From G963668185 sp965237445 (GTDB taxonomy: Bacteria; Chloroflexota; Dehalococcoidia; Lucifugimonadales; G963668185): a DNA stretch of 64,000 bases. Positions within the stretch are counted from its first letter, which is position 1, and each line of letters starts with the position of its first letter. Under the pieces are notes generated by a model. The model was not told the DNA's origin. It saw nothing but the letters and a program-made list of their open reading frames with translations, and did not search any database. The stretch spans positions 558,001 to 622,000 of the forward strand of contig OZ250142.1 of the NCBI GenBank assembly GCA_965237445.1. The letters are read 5' to 3'. Below are positions 51,556 through 59,431 of this stretch, piece after piece. The translations under genes were made by a program, and so were the position numbers.

Positions 51556-52878
51556 GTGAGCAAACCCCTCGTCGCAATACTTGGACGACCCAACGTGGGC
51601 AAGTCCACGCTCTTCAACCGGCTAGTCAACCGACGGTCGGCGATCGTGTCAGACATTGCGGGCACCACCAGAGACCGTGTGAGCATGGAGACCGAATGGG
51701 CCGGAAGGCCGTTCATGCTAGTGGACACCGGAGGCCTGGACGTGTTCCCAGAGACGGACATCTGGCGCAAAGTGAAGGACCAGATAGAGCTTGCCCTGGA
51801 CGAGGCGGACGTGATCCTGTTCGTGGTCGATGCGTCGGTGGGAATCACCAACGGCGACCGGGACGCTGCCGAAGTACTCCGGCCCGTGGATAAGCCGGTC
51901 TTGCTTGCCGCGAACAAGGCGGACAACGACGCCCGGGCCGCGCAAGCAATGGAGTTCTACGAGCTTGGAATAGGGGAACCCGTACCTGTAAGCGCGTACC
52001 ACAACATAGGCATAGATGTCCTGATGTCTCAAGCAACCGACCTCCTGCCGCCTCCGGGGGAGGACCTTGGCCCTGAGACAGACTTCAGCCTTGCGATCGT
52101 AGGCAGGACCAACGTCGGCAAGTCCATGCTGACAAACACCATACTTGACGACGACCGGTCGATCGTCAGCGACGTGCCAGGCACCACCAGAGACGCGCTC
52201 GACTCGATCCTTACCAAAGGGGACGGCGACGTGATACGGCTGATCGACACGGCCGGCATCCGCCGCAGAGGAAGAATCGAGCCCGGCATCGAGAAGTACA
52301 GTGTGCTTCGTACGCTCAGGGCCATCGATCGCGCGAACGTGGCAGTGCTTCTACTCGACGCGGGAGAGCTCGCGACCGCACAGGACTCACACGTGGCGAG
52401 CTACGTACTGGACGTCTACAAGGGGCTGGTGTTAGCGGTCAACAAGTGGGATTTGGCGAGCGAATTGGAGTTGAGTAAAGAGGATGCCGAGAGGGCAATT
52501 CGCATGAGGTTCAAGTTTGCCCCTCACGTGCCGATTGTGTATTTGTCGGCATTGGAGCGCACAGGCATTGACGAGCTTCTGAATGTTGCCCGAGGCGTGT
52601 ACGACGAGTGGACAAAGACGGTGCCGCGTTACGGCCTCAAGCGCGTGGTCATGGACGCAGTGGCAGACCATCCGCCAGCGTCCGGCGGCAGGAAGCAACT
52701 TAAGATTTTTGGTGTAGCCCAGGACTCGTCCGCTCCGCCTTCGTTTACGTTCTACGTGAACTTGTCCGAGTTGGTACATTTTTCGTACCGCAGATACCTG
52801 GAAAATGCACTCCGCAGCGCATATGGCTTCGAAGGAAACCGTTTGAGGATGCGCTTCAAGGGCAGGCGGGACCCTTGA
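51556..52878 (+). CDS. der: GTPase Der (EngA)
   Basis: Der has two tandem GTPase domains and aids assembly of the 50S subunit. 440 residues. First P-loop GRPNVGKST at 10-18, then VDTGGLDVF and NKAD. Second P-loop GRTNVGKSM near 185-193, then IDTAGIRRRG and VNKWDLA. The C-terminal KH-like domain (VPRYGLKRVVMDAV onward) ends in LRMRFKGRRDP. The start is GTG 51556. plsY overlaps its stop by 4 bp, giving argF-der-plsY-gpsA as one run. Confidence 0.96.
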   Translation: MSKPLVAILGRPNVGKSTLFNRLVNRRSAIVSDIAGTTRDRVSMETEWAGRPFMLVDTGGLDVFPETDIWRKVKDQIELALDEADVILFVVDASVGITNGDRDAAEVLRPVDKPVLLAANKADNDARAAQAMEFYELGIGEPVPVSAYHNIGIDVLMSQATDLLPPPGEDLGPETDFSLAIVGRTNVGKSMLTNTILDDDRSIVSDVPGTTRDALDSILTKGDGDVIRLIDTAGIRRRGRIEPGIEKYSVLRTLRAIDRANVAVLLLDAGELATAQDSHVASYVLDVYKGLVLAVNKWDLASELELSKEDAERAIRMRFKFAPHVPIVYLSALERTGIDELLNVARGVYDEWTKTVPRYGLKRVVMDAVADHPPASGGRKQLKIFGVAQDSSAPPSFTFYVNLSELVHFSYRRYLENALRSAYGFEGNRLRMRFKGRRDP

Positions 52879-53543
52879 ATGAACACCTGATTGACTGCCT
52901 CATATTCGTACCAATCGGGTATGTACTAGGTTCCATACCCTTCGGCCTGATTGCAGGCTACCTCTTCGGCGCCGGGGACATACGCCGCGTGGGCAGCGGG
53001 AAGAGCGGCATGACAAACGTCATGCGCACTGTTGGGTACAAGGTGGGCGCTGTAGTGCTGTTCCTGGATATGGGCAAGGCGGTGGGAACCATTGCCCTGA
53101 CCCGGTATGGATTTGACGCTTTCGAAGGAGCGGTCGCGGGAGCAGGTCTTGCAGCCTTGTGCGGTCACATCTGGCCTGTGTTCTCCGGATTCAAGGGAGG
53201 ACGCGGCGTGGCGACAGGCTGGGGCGGGCTGATTATTCTCTCCCCGATCTCAGGACTCGCTGCTACGGTGCTGGGGCTGTCCATAGTCGGCCTCACGCGT
53301 TACGTATCGCTCGCTTCGATAACCTCCGCCGTGAGCGGATCTGTGATTCTGATTGTGCTGGCCGCAGCCGGGCGTGAGCCGTTCTCGTACATGTGGTATG
53401 GAATCATCGGCGCGCCTCTAATCGTGTACCTGCACAGGGACAACATCGCCAGACTCCTGCGGGGCGAAGAGCGAAAGCTCGGCCAAAAAGTAGAGGAGGA
53501 GGCTGAGGAGGAACCGGGACCGACCGGCGAAGGGAGCGGGTAG
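52875..53543 (+). CDS. plsY: Acyl-phosphate:glycerol-3-phosphate acyltransferase
   Basis: 222 residues with five or more membrane helices. PlsY makes lysophosphatidate from acyl-phosphate. Motif 1 reads RVGSGKSGMTNVMRTVG near 34-50 and motif 2 FSGFKGGRGVATGWG near 101-115, both normal. The GAPLIVYLHRDNIARLLRGEE end matches motif 3. The C-terminus is an acidic tail (EEEAEEEPGPTGEGSG). It overlaps der by 4 bp and precedes gpsA by 3 bp; gpsA makes its acceptor. Confidence 0.95.
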   Translation: MNEHLIDCLIFVPIGYVLGSIPFGLIAGYLFGAGDIRRVGSGKSGMTNVMRTVGYKVGAVVLFLDMGKAVGTIALTRYGFDAFEGAVAGAGLAALCGHIWPVFSGFKGGRGVATGWGGLIILSPISGLAATVLGLSIVGLTRYVSLASITSAVSGSVILIVLAAAGREPFSYMWYGIIGAPLIVYLHRDNIARLLRGEERKLGQKVEEEAEEEPGPTGEGSG

Positions 53544-53546
53544 GTC

Positions 53547-54554
53547 TTGGCTCTAGTTGGTGTCTGCGGGGCGACTACCTGGGGAACGACTCTCGCGATG
53601 TTGATCGCCAACAACGGCCACTCGGTGCAACTCCTGGCACGTTCTGACGACGAGGCCGATGCCCTGAACTCTGACGGCGAGAACCGGCGCTTCGCCCCGG
53701 GAGTGCGATTTCCCGCGGGCCTCAGAGCAACCCCTTCGCCGGATCTCGCCTTCCAAGCGGCGGACCTCGCGATCGTTGCAGTCCCATCGCAGACTTTTCG
53801 CGCGAATGTGCAGCGAATCGCCGGAGCTATTCGGCCGCCTACCGTAGTGGTAAGCGCCACGAAGGGACTGGAGGTAGGTACCGGCAAGCGGATGAGCCAG
53901 ATACTCAGAGAAGAGCTCGACCCGAAGCTGAGCCCGACGGTGTGCGCACTGTCGGGGCCCAACCTAGCCAGGGAGATTAACGAGGGGAAGCACTCCTCAA
54001 CGGTGATTGCATCGGAATCTACCGAGGCGGCAGACAAGGCACAGGAGTTGATTAACACGGCGCGCTTTCGCGTCTATACCAGCAACGACCTCATCGGCGT
54101 GGAGTGCGCTGGAGCGCTCAAAAACATTGTCGCGTTGGGGGCAGGAGTGTGCGACGGCCTAAACTTAGGGGACAACGCCAAAGCAGCGTTTCTTACCAGA
54201 GGACTTGCCGAGATCACGCGCCTCGGCGCCGCGATGGGCGCTAACCCCATGACTTTTGCGGGACTTGCCGGAATGGGAGACTTAATCGCCACCGGCGCGG
54301 GTGGCCTCAGCCGCAACCATCGGGTCGGCAGGCTCCTGGCAGAGGGCAAGACGCTAGACCAGATACGCGAAGGAATGGACAACATCGCCGAGGGAGTGGA
54401 GACAACACGGGCAGCGCTGGAACTTGGGCGGATGCTCGACGTGGAGATGCCCATCGCCCAAGCGGCGCACGACGTCCTGTTCGGGAAAGTGCCACTTGAC
54501 GAGGCCATTCGCACTCTGATGACCCGCGCCCCAATTCGCGAACAGGCCCTATAG
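53547..54554 (+). CDS. gpsA: Glycerol-3-phosphate dehydrogenase [NAD(P)+]
   Basis: GpsA reduces dihydroxyacetone phosphate to glycerol-3-phosphate. 335 residues from TTG 53547. Seen: the dinucleotide fold VGVCGATTWGTTLAMLI near 4-20, where the third Gly of GxGxxG is replaced by Thr/Trp, as is common in GpsA (GxGxWGT), SATKGLEVGT near 110-119, ALSGPNLAREINEG near 138-151, the catalytic Lys in VECAGALKNIVALGAG near 187-202, and SRNHRVGRLLAEG. The gene directly follows plsY. Confidence 0.95.
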   Translation: MALVGVCGATTWGTTLAMLIANNGHSVQLLARSDDEADALNSDGENRRFAPGVRFPAGLRATPSPDLAFQAADLAIVAVPSQTFRANVQRIAGAIRPPTVVVSATKGLEVGTGKRMSQILREELDPKLSPTVCALSGPNLAREINEGKHSSTVIASESTEAADKAQELINTARFRVYTSNDLIGVECAGALKNIVALGAGVCDGLNLGDNAKAAFLTRGLAEITRLGAAMGANPMTFAGLAGMGDLIATGAGGLSRNHRVGRLLAEGKTLDQIREGMDNIAEGVETTRAALELGRMLDVEMPIAQAAHDVLFGKVPLDEAIRTLMTRAPIREQAL

Positions 54555-54676
54555 GTCTTCTCCTGCAGGCACCTTGGATAGTCCGGGAGCGGCGGAGGCG
54601 TGACGGGCCTGGGGCTCCTGTTTCATCTTTGACCCCCTGGGGCTGACGCACGCCACGAAGGAAAGGTCTGAGTCTC

Positions 54677-55240
54677 TTGTATAGACGGCGCATCGACGCG
54701 AATACAGAGTTGCGCCAGTTGGACGAGGAGCAGGCCCTGGAGCTTGCCCGCCTCGTCGACAGGAACCGAGAGTACCTGCGGGAGTGGCTCCCCTGGGTAG
54801 ATGACAACAGGACGACCCAAGACAGCAGAGAGTTTCTACGAGGGGCGCGCAAGATGCTGCGCGACAAGGGCACAGTCACGGCAGGAATCTGGCACGATGG
54901 GCGGCTTTCGGGTGTTGTTGGACTGCACGAGATTGACTGGGCCAACAGGTCGACCAGGCTTGGCTACTGGCTAGACGCCGGACTCCAAGGCAATGGGATT
55001 ATGACGCGCGCATGCCAAGCGCTCCTGGAGCATGTGTTTATGGAGCTGGAGCTCAACAGGGTCGAGATAGAGGCGGGGGTCGGAAACGAACGGAGCAGGG
55101 CGATTCCAGCCCGCCTGGCGTTCAGCTTCGATGGAATACGCAGAGAGGCGCAGTACCTGTATGGCCGTTACTTGGACATTGCAGTGTATGGAATGACGGC
55201 CGGCGAGTGGCAAGCGAGGGCACGACAGCCTACGAGCTAA
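54677..55240 (+). CDS. GNAT-family N-acetyltransferase, RimJ/RimL type
   Basis: 187 residues from TTG 54677, with AAGGAAAGG about 12 bases upstream. GNAT domain with EYLREWLPWVDD near 33-44 (typical of RimL-like proteins), GVVGLHEIDWANRSTRLGYWL near 79-99, and an acetyl-CoA loop GLQGNGIMTRACQALL near 102-117, which is a variant of QxxGxG/A. Members acetylate ribosomal protein N-termini or small substrates. The gene is 122 bp after gpsA and converges with rsmE, the stops being only 1 bp apart. Confidence 0.88.
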   Translation: MYRRRIDANTELRQLDEEQALELARLVDRNREYLREWLPWVDDNRTTQDSREFLRGARKMLRDKGTVTAGIWHDGRLSGVVGLHEIDWANRSTRLGYWLDAGLQGNGIMTRACQALLEHVFMELELNRVEIEAGVGNERSRAIPARLAFSFDGIRREAQYLYGRYLDIAVYGMTAGEWQARARQPTS

Positions 55241-55241
55241 C

Positions 55242-56033
55242 TTAGAAGCTCAACTCGTCCAGGTGGAACATCACGGCAGCAATCGCCGCCATGCCGGCAG
55301 TCTCTGCCCTGAGAACGCGAGGTCCCAGAGTTACGGACAGGATACTGCTTGCCGCAGCGTGCGCGGCTTCAGTCTGAGTGTAGCCACCTTCCGGTCCGAC
55401 AAACAATGACAGGCGATCCAAGTCGCCGTGCCGCTCCCGCAGTTCATGCAAGCCTCTTTCCAGGCCCCTCTCTCTCTCGTGCTCCCAAAGAATCAACGCC
55501 GGCCCGGATACGCTGTTGCACGCATTGTTGAAGGAACATGGTGCTTCGAGAACGGGCAAGATGCCTCGTTCGGACTGCTCAGAAGACTCACGTATGATGC
55601 GGCGCCATCGCTCCAGCTTGGCATGCTCTTTGTCCGGGCCGCGAACGGCGACAACCGACCTATCGCAAGAAACTGGCACGAACCGGGACACCCCCAGTTC
55701 AACGCTCTTCTGGATGGCCAGTTCGAATTTCTGAGCCTTGAGCAGCGCCTGATAGAGGGTGATCTGCGCGCGGGGTTCGCCATTTGAGATTGTACTGTCC
55801 AACACACGGCCAGTAGTCTCCGAGGAGTGAACCGTGGTCAACTCCACAAGGTACTGCCAGCCGGAATTGTCCAGCACAACCACCTGCTGGCCTGGCCGGA
55901 GCCTGAGAACATGCGCTACCTGGTAAGAAGCAGGCCTATCGAGTCGAACCTGTTCATTCGAGATGCTGGATGGGTCGAGGAAGAACCGGTGCAATCCGGC
56001 CCATGTCCGGAGAGCCTTGCTGCGAACCTTCAA
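55242..56033 (-). CDS. rsmE: 16S rRNA (uracil1498-N3)-methyltransferase
   Basis: RsmE methylates U1498 of 16S rRNA. 263 residues from TTG 56033, which overlaps the prmA stop (TTGA); the family N-terminus (HRFFLDP) suggests a second possible TTG at 55994. Seen: QALLKAQKFELAIQKSVELGV near 94-114, RSVVAVRG near 125, SLFVGPEGGYTQTEA near 208-222, and TLGPRVLRAETAGMAAIA near 235-252, the SPOUT SAM-binding knot. It is the last gene of the hrcA-dnaJ-prmA-rsmE run. Confidence 0.93.
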   Translation of the reverse strand: MKVRSKALRTWAGLHRFFLDPSSISNEQVRLDRPASYQVAHVLRLRPGQQVVVLDNSGWQYLVELTTVHSSETTGRVLDSTISNGEPRAQITLYQALLKAQKFELAIQKSVELGVSRFVPVSCDRSVVAVRGPDKEHAKLERWRRIIRESSEQSERGILPVLEAPCSFNNACNSVSGPALILWEHERERGLERGLHELRERHGDLDRLSLFVGPEGGYTQTEAAHAAASSILSVTLGPRVLRAETAGMAAIAAVMFHLDELSF

Positions 56034-56950
56034 TGTGCCGGCGCCCGGCTGGGTGCAGCGTAAATGAGAGCCACCCAGTCGTCACTCCACATTTCTTCGA
56101 TCAACGTCAAGCCAGCGAGCTTGAGCTTGTCGGCGACCTCTTCTTTGCGGTCTCCAACAATCCCGGAAACGACAACTTTGCCGCCAGGAGCAACCGCGCC
56201 CGCCAGCAGTCCAGACATGCTGGATACTACGGTGGCTGAGATGTTGGCGAGAACGACGTCGTAGCCCTGTTCTCGGCCATCGTCCGAACCGAGCGTCCCT
56301 TGCACAACCTTAACGACTTGTTCCACGCTGTTGCGTAAGGCGTTCTCCCGGGCAACACGCGCTGCGGGCTCTTCAATCTCATAGCCGACAACTTCAGCAG
56401 CACCGAGCTTAGCGGAGGCGATGGAGAGGATACCGGAGCCGCAACCGACGTCCAGCACACGGCTGTTCGGAAGCACGAGCGCTTCGACAGCCTCCAAGCA
56501 CATCCTGGTCGTGGGGTGATGGCCGGTACCGAATGCCATTCCCGGATCCAAGCTTATTACTATCTCATCGGGTTGTTCGCGATGCTCCCGCCAAGTTGGG
56601 CAAATTACAATGCGCCGCCCTACTCGCAGCACGTGGAAGTGGCGCTTCCATGACTCCTGCCAATCCTCCTCTTCGATGACGCGCTCATTCAATGGCGACA
56701 GGGGCACAAGACTAGCAACAAGCTGTACGGCAACCGAGATGCGCTCGCGACGCTGTTTGGCCGTCGAGTCAAGAGGCAGATAGGCGCGGACGACAACATC
56801 GGCGCCTTCAGGTTGAGTTTCGCCTTCGTCGGGGTTGAATCCGCCGACGGATTCCAGGGCGACGCCTCCGTGGCCGTACCTGTGGAAGATCTGGGACAGT
56901 GGCTCTACATACTCGGGAGGCGTCTGAACGCTGAGCTCAAGCCACTTCAA
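56030..56950 (-). CDS. prmA: Ribosomal protein L11 methyltransferase
   Basis: PrmA trimethylates L11. 306 residues starting MKWLELSVQTPPEYVEPLS. The substrate-recognition domain is N-terminal; the linker has WQESWKRHFHVLRVG near 97-111. The methyltransferase domain shows DPGMAFGTGHHPTTRMCL near 134-151, SRVLDVGCGSGILSIA near 160-175 (SAM motif I), and DVVLANISATVV near 230-241 (motif IV). The gene is 16 bp downstream of dnaJ and overlaps rsmE by 4 bp. Confidence 0.95.
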   Translation of the reverse strand: MKWLELSVQTPPEYVEPLSQIFHRYGHGGVALESVGGFNPDEGETQPEGADVVVRAYLPLDSTAKQRRERISVAVQLVASLVPLSPLNERVIEEEDWQESWKRHFHVLRVGRRIVICPTWREHREQPDEIVISLDPGMAFGTGHHPTTRMCLEAVEALVLPNSRVLDVGCGSGILSIASAKLGAAEVVGYEIEEPAARVARENALRNSVEQVVKVVQGTLGSDDGREQGYDVVLANISATVVSSMSGLLAGAVAPGGKVVVSGIVGDRKEEVADKLKLAGLTLIEEMWSDDWVALIYAAPSRAPAH

Positions 56951-56966
56951 GAGGGTAGGGTCCGGG

Positions 56967-58103
56967 CTAGCCGCCCAAGAAGTCCTTGATCTTGCCGGAC
57001 CATCCCTTGCCTTCTATGAACTCGAAGTCTCCCGAGTCCTCGAGAGTGTCCGCAAGTTCCCCAAGCAGAAGCTTCTGGGACTCGTCCAAAGACTTAGGCG
57101 TCTCTACGACTACGGCAACCAGTTGATCGCCCCGGCGCCTTGGGTTCCTCAGTTGGGGCACGCCTTTCCCGGCGAGCCTAAAGACCCTGCCGGACTGTGT
57201 GCCTGCGGGAACTTCAACCTCAGTTTCGCCTTCCAATGTTGGTACGGTGATGACGCCTCCGAGCGCCGCCTGTGCGACGTTAAGGCTCCTGGTGAGGACG
57301 ATATTGTCGCCTTCCCTTTCAAAGAAGTTATGCGGCCTAACACGTACTGAGACGAACAGGTCACCCGGTGGACCACCGTTCCTCCCCGGCTCGCCTTCAT
57401 TGCTGAGGCGAATGCGTGTGCCATTTTCGATGCCGGGCGGAATCGACACGGCGAGCTTGCGGCGCCTCTTCTCCCTTCCGGAGGCGAAGCACGTCGTACA
57501 CGGCTCGCTTATGGCCTTGCCCTCTCCACGGCATACGCCGCAAGTCGAGACCTGTACGAACTGGCCGAACACGCTCTGCTGGGTACGCCGAACCTGGCCC
57601 GCTCCACGACAGTTTGTGCAGGCCGCTACCTGTGAACCCGGTTCGCTCCTGGAGCCACTGCAATGGCTGCAGATCTCCATTCGCTGGACCGTAAACTCCT
57701 TTTCCGCGCCAAAGACCGCGTCTTCGAAATCGACAGAAAACTCGTACGAGAGATCTGCACCTCTAGCGGCAGTCGTTGCACGCGCTGAGCCGCCAAAGCC
57801 ACCGAAGAATGCGTCGAAGATGTCGCCGAAACCGCCGAAGTTCTCAAAGCCATCAAAGCCGCGCCCTCCGTTACCACCAACCCCAGCGTGGCCGAAGCGA
57901 TCGTAGTTCCGCCGCTGCTCCTGGTTGGTAAGGACCTGGTAGGCTTCGTTTATCTCCTTGAACTTCTCACTCGCGTCCGGCTTCTTGTTGCGATCCGGGT
58001 GATACCGCAGTGCGAGCTTCCTGAACGCCTTGCGTATGTCCTCTTCCGAGGCGCTCTTGGTTACGCCCAACACATCGTAGTAGTCGCGCTTTTGGGTGGT
58101 CAT
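56967..58103 (-). CDS. dnaJ: Chaperone protein DnaJ
   Basis: 378 residues. The J domain has HPD at 35-37 (LRYHPDRNK), followed by a G/F-rich segment (GNGGRGFDGFENFGGFGD). The zinc domain has four Cys repeats: CSHCSGSR, CTNCRGAG, CGVCRGEG and CTTCFASG; the first and last depart from CxxCxGxG. The C-terminal substrate domains follow (LSVPPG-type repeat AVSIPPGIENGTRIRL, and EVPAGTQSGRVFRLAGKGVP). It stimulates DnaK, which is not encoded here; the upstream gene is hrcA, 115 bp away. Confidence 0.96.
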   Translation of the reverse strand: MTTQKRDYYDVLGVTKSASEEDIRKAFRKLALRYHPDRNKKPDASEKFKEINEAYQVLTNQEQRRNYDRFGHAGVGGNGGRGFDGFENFGGFGDIFDAFFGGFGGSARATTAARGADLSYEFSVDFEDAVFGAEKEFTVQRMEICSHCSGSRSEPGSQVAACTNCRGAGQVRRTQQSVFGQFVQVSTCGVCRGEGKAISEPCTTCFASGREKRRRKLAVSIPPGIENGTRIRLSNEGEPGRNGGPPGDLFVSVRVRPHNFFEREGDNIVLTRSLNVAQAALGGVITVPTLEGETEVEVPAGTQSGRVFRLAGKGVPQLRNPRRRGDQLVAVVVETPKSLDESQKLLLGELADTLEDSGDFEFIEGKGWSGKIKDFLGG

Positions 58104-58218
58104 TCGGATTCCGACACAGTCATGCTAGGTTAGATTATATGGGCGGGCCGCACGCCTAACAAGCGATCACAGGCAGATGAGAAGGCTGGCCGCAGCGGAT
58201 GGGCGGGGCCGAGGGCGG

Positions 58219-59247
58219 TTACGCAGTTACGCCTTCGACCAGCTCACTCATTACGTTTGAAACGAATCGAACGCCGCTGATCGTTCTCGAATACTCCATG
58301 CGCCTGGGGCCCAAGGCGCTCACGATGCCGAAGGCCTGGCCCGGCACACCGTAACCGCAGATAACTACGGTAAAGGGTCGCAGGAAATCACCCTCGTTCT
58401 CCTGGCCAATGATCACTTTGACTGTGCCCTCGTCCGGGGAAGCGTCAAGAATGGCGTGCATCAACGAGCCATCTTCCAAGCTGCCAACAACCGCTCGAAC
58501 GCTGTCCCCTTCCGAGAGTTCAGGCTGATTCAAGAGATTCTTGAGGCCGTCCACGTAGTGATCCCTGCGCGAGGACTCATCCTCAGTGTCGAGTATGGAG
58601 GCAGTGGTAGTGAGCAGATCGTCCTCGAAATCAGACGTCCGGTTGTCCCGTTCAAGGGACAGTATCTCCCGCTTGCTCAGGCCGAGAATCCGGCCCTTTA
58701 CCCGGGCGCCAATGGCATCCAGGTCCGACTGCTCCAGCGGCCTTGGGAGCCGAATCAGATGTTTGCCAAGCCTAGCCTGGCCAAACACGAGGATCAGTAG
58801 TGCGGTGAGGTCCTGGATTCGGACCAGTTCGAAGTGGCGCACCCGAGACTCCACGGAAATGGGAAAGGTGGCAACAGCCATGTTCCCGACAAGACCGGCA
58901 AGTAGCTCGGCCGCAGCCGATGCCCAACTATCTACGTCTCCTTCTGCCTGTATCAGCCGGTCGCGAACGCTCTGTCTGACAACAAGCGGAGGGCCGTCCT
59001 GCCGCGACCCGCTAAGCGACTCGACGTACATGCGGTACGCGCGGTCTTCCGGAACGGCGCCCGAAGACGGGTGCGGCCTAGAGATGTAGCCAGCCTCTTC
59101 GAGCTCGGCCAACTCATTGCGAACTGTGGCGGAGGATACGCCGAGGTCGTGCTTACGGACGATGGTCTCGGAGCCTACCGGCGCAACAGTGCTAACGTAG
59201 TCTTCGATTAGCAGGCTAAGTATTTTTTGCTGGCGTGCAGTAACCAT
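58219..59247 (-). CDS. hrcA: Heat-inducible transcription repressor HrcA
   Basis: HrcA binds CIRCE operators and represses chaperone genes until heat or unfolded protein inactivates it. 342 residues from ATG 59247 (MVTARQQKILSLLIEDYV). The winged helix carries VRKHDLGVSSATVRNELAELEEAGYISRPHPSSGAVPEDRAYR, a near-perfect family signature, though the usual SSGRxPTxxGYR is SSGAVPEDRAYR. The central and C-terminal GAF-like domain follows. The open frame extends to 60024 only by reading antisense to the lipoprotein gene's tail. A degenerate CIRCE-like site lies upstream, so it is probably autoregulated. Confidence 0.93.
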   Translation of the reverse strand: MVTARQQKILSLLIEDYVSTVAPVGSETIVRKHDLGVSSATVRNELAELEEAGYISRPHPSSGAVPEDRAYRMYVESLSGSRQDGPPLVVRQSVRDRLIQAEGDVDSWASAAAELLAGLVGNMAVATFPISVESRVRHFELVRIQDLTALLILVFGQARLGKHLIRLPRPLEQSDLDAIGARVKGRILGLSKREILSLERDNRTSDFEDDLLTTTASILDTEDESSRRDHYVDGLKNLLNQPELSEGDSVRAVVGSLEDGSLMHAILDASPDEGTVKVIIGQENEGDFLRPFTVVICGYGVPGQAFGIVSALGPRRMEYSRTISGVRFVSNVMSELVEGVTA

Positions 59248-59285
59248 GATGAGTAGTGGCGAAGCGAAGGATGATGAGTGTGAAT

Positions 59286-59312
59286 CTAGCACCGGCGAAC
59301 TTAGAGTGTCAA
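59286..59312 (-). promoter_or_regulatory. Degenerate CIRCE-like operator and possible promoter of hrcA
   Basis: On the plus strand CTAGCACCG, nine bases, GAGTGTCAA; the CIRCE consensus is TTAGCACTC-N9-GAGTGCTAA. 13 of 18 arm positions match and the spacing is exact. On the minus strand, the direction of hrcA, the same bases give TTGACA, then 18 bases, then TAGATT, a plausible -35/-10 pair, so HrcA binding would block RNA polymerase. It lies 39-65 bp before the hrcA start. Confidence 0.55.
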
Positions 59313-59431
59313 GAAGCCGAGCGTCGGCGCGCAGACACTTCGTGCCTACCTGGACGGCATGTCTCGACCGCCCGGACATTGCCGCATGACAACGGATTCC
59401 GTCAAGGGTTCGAAGGCTGAGGCTGATCCGG

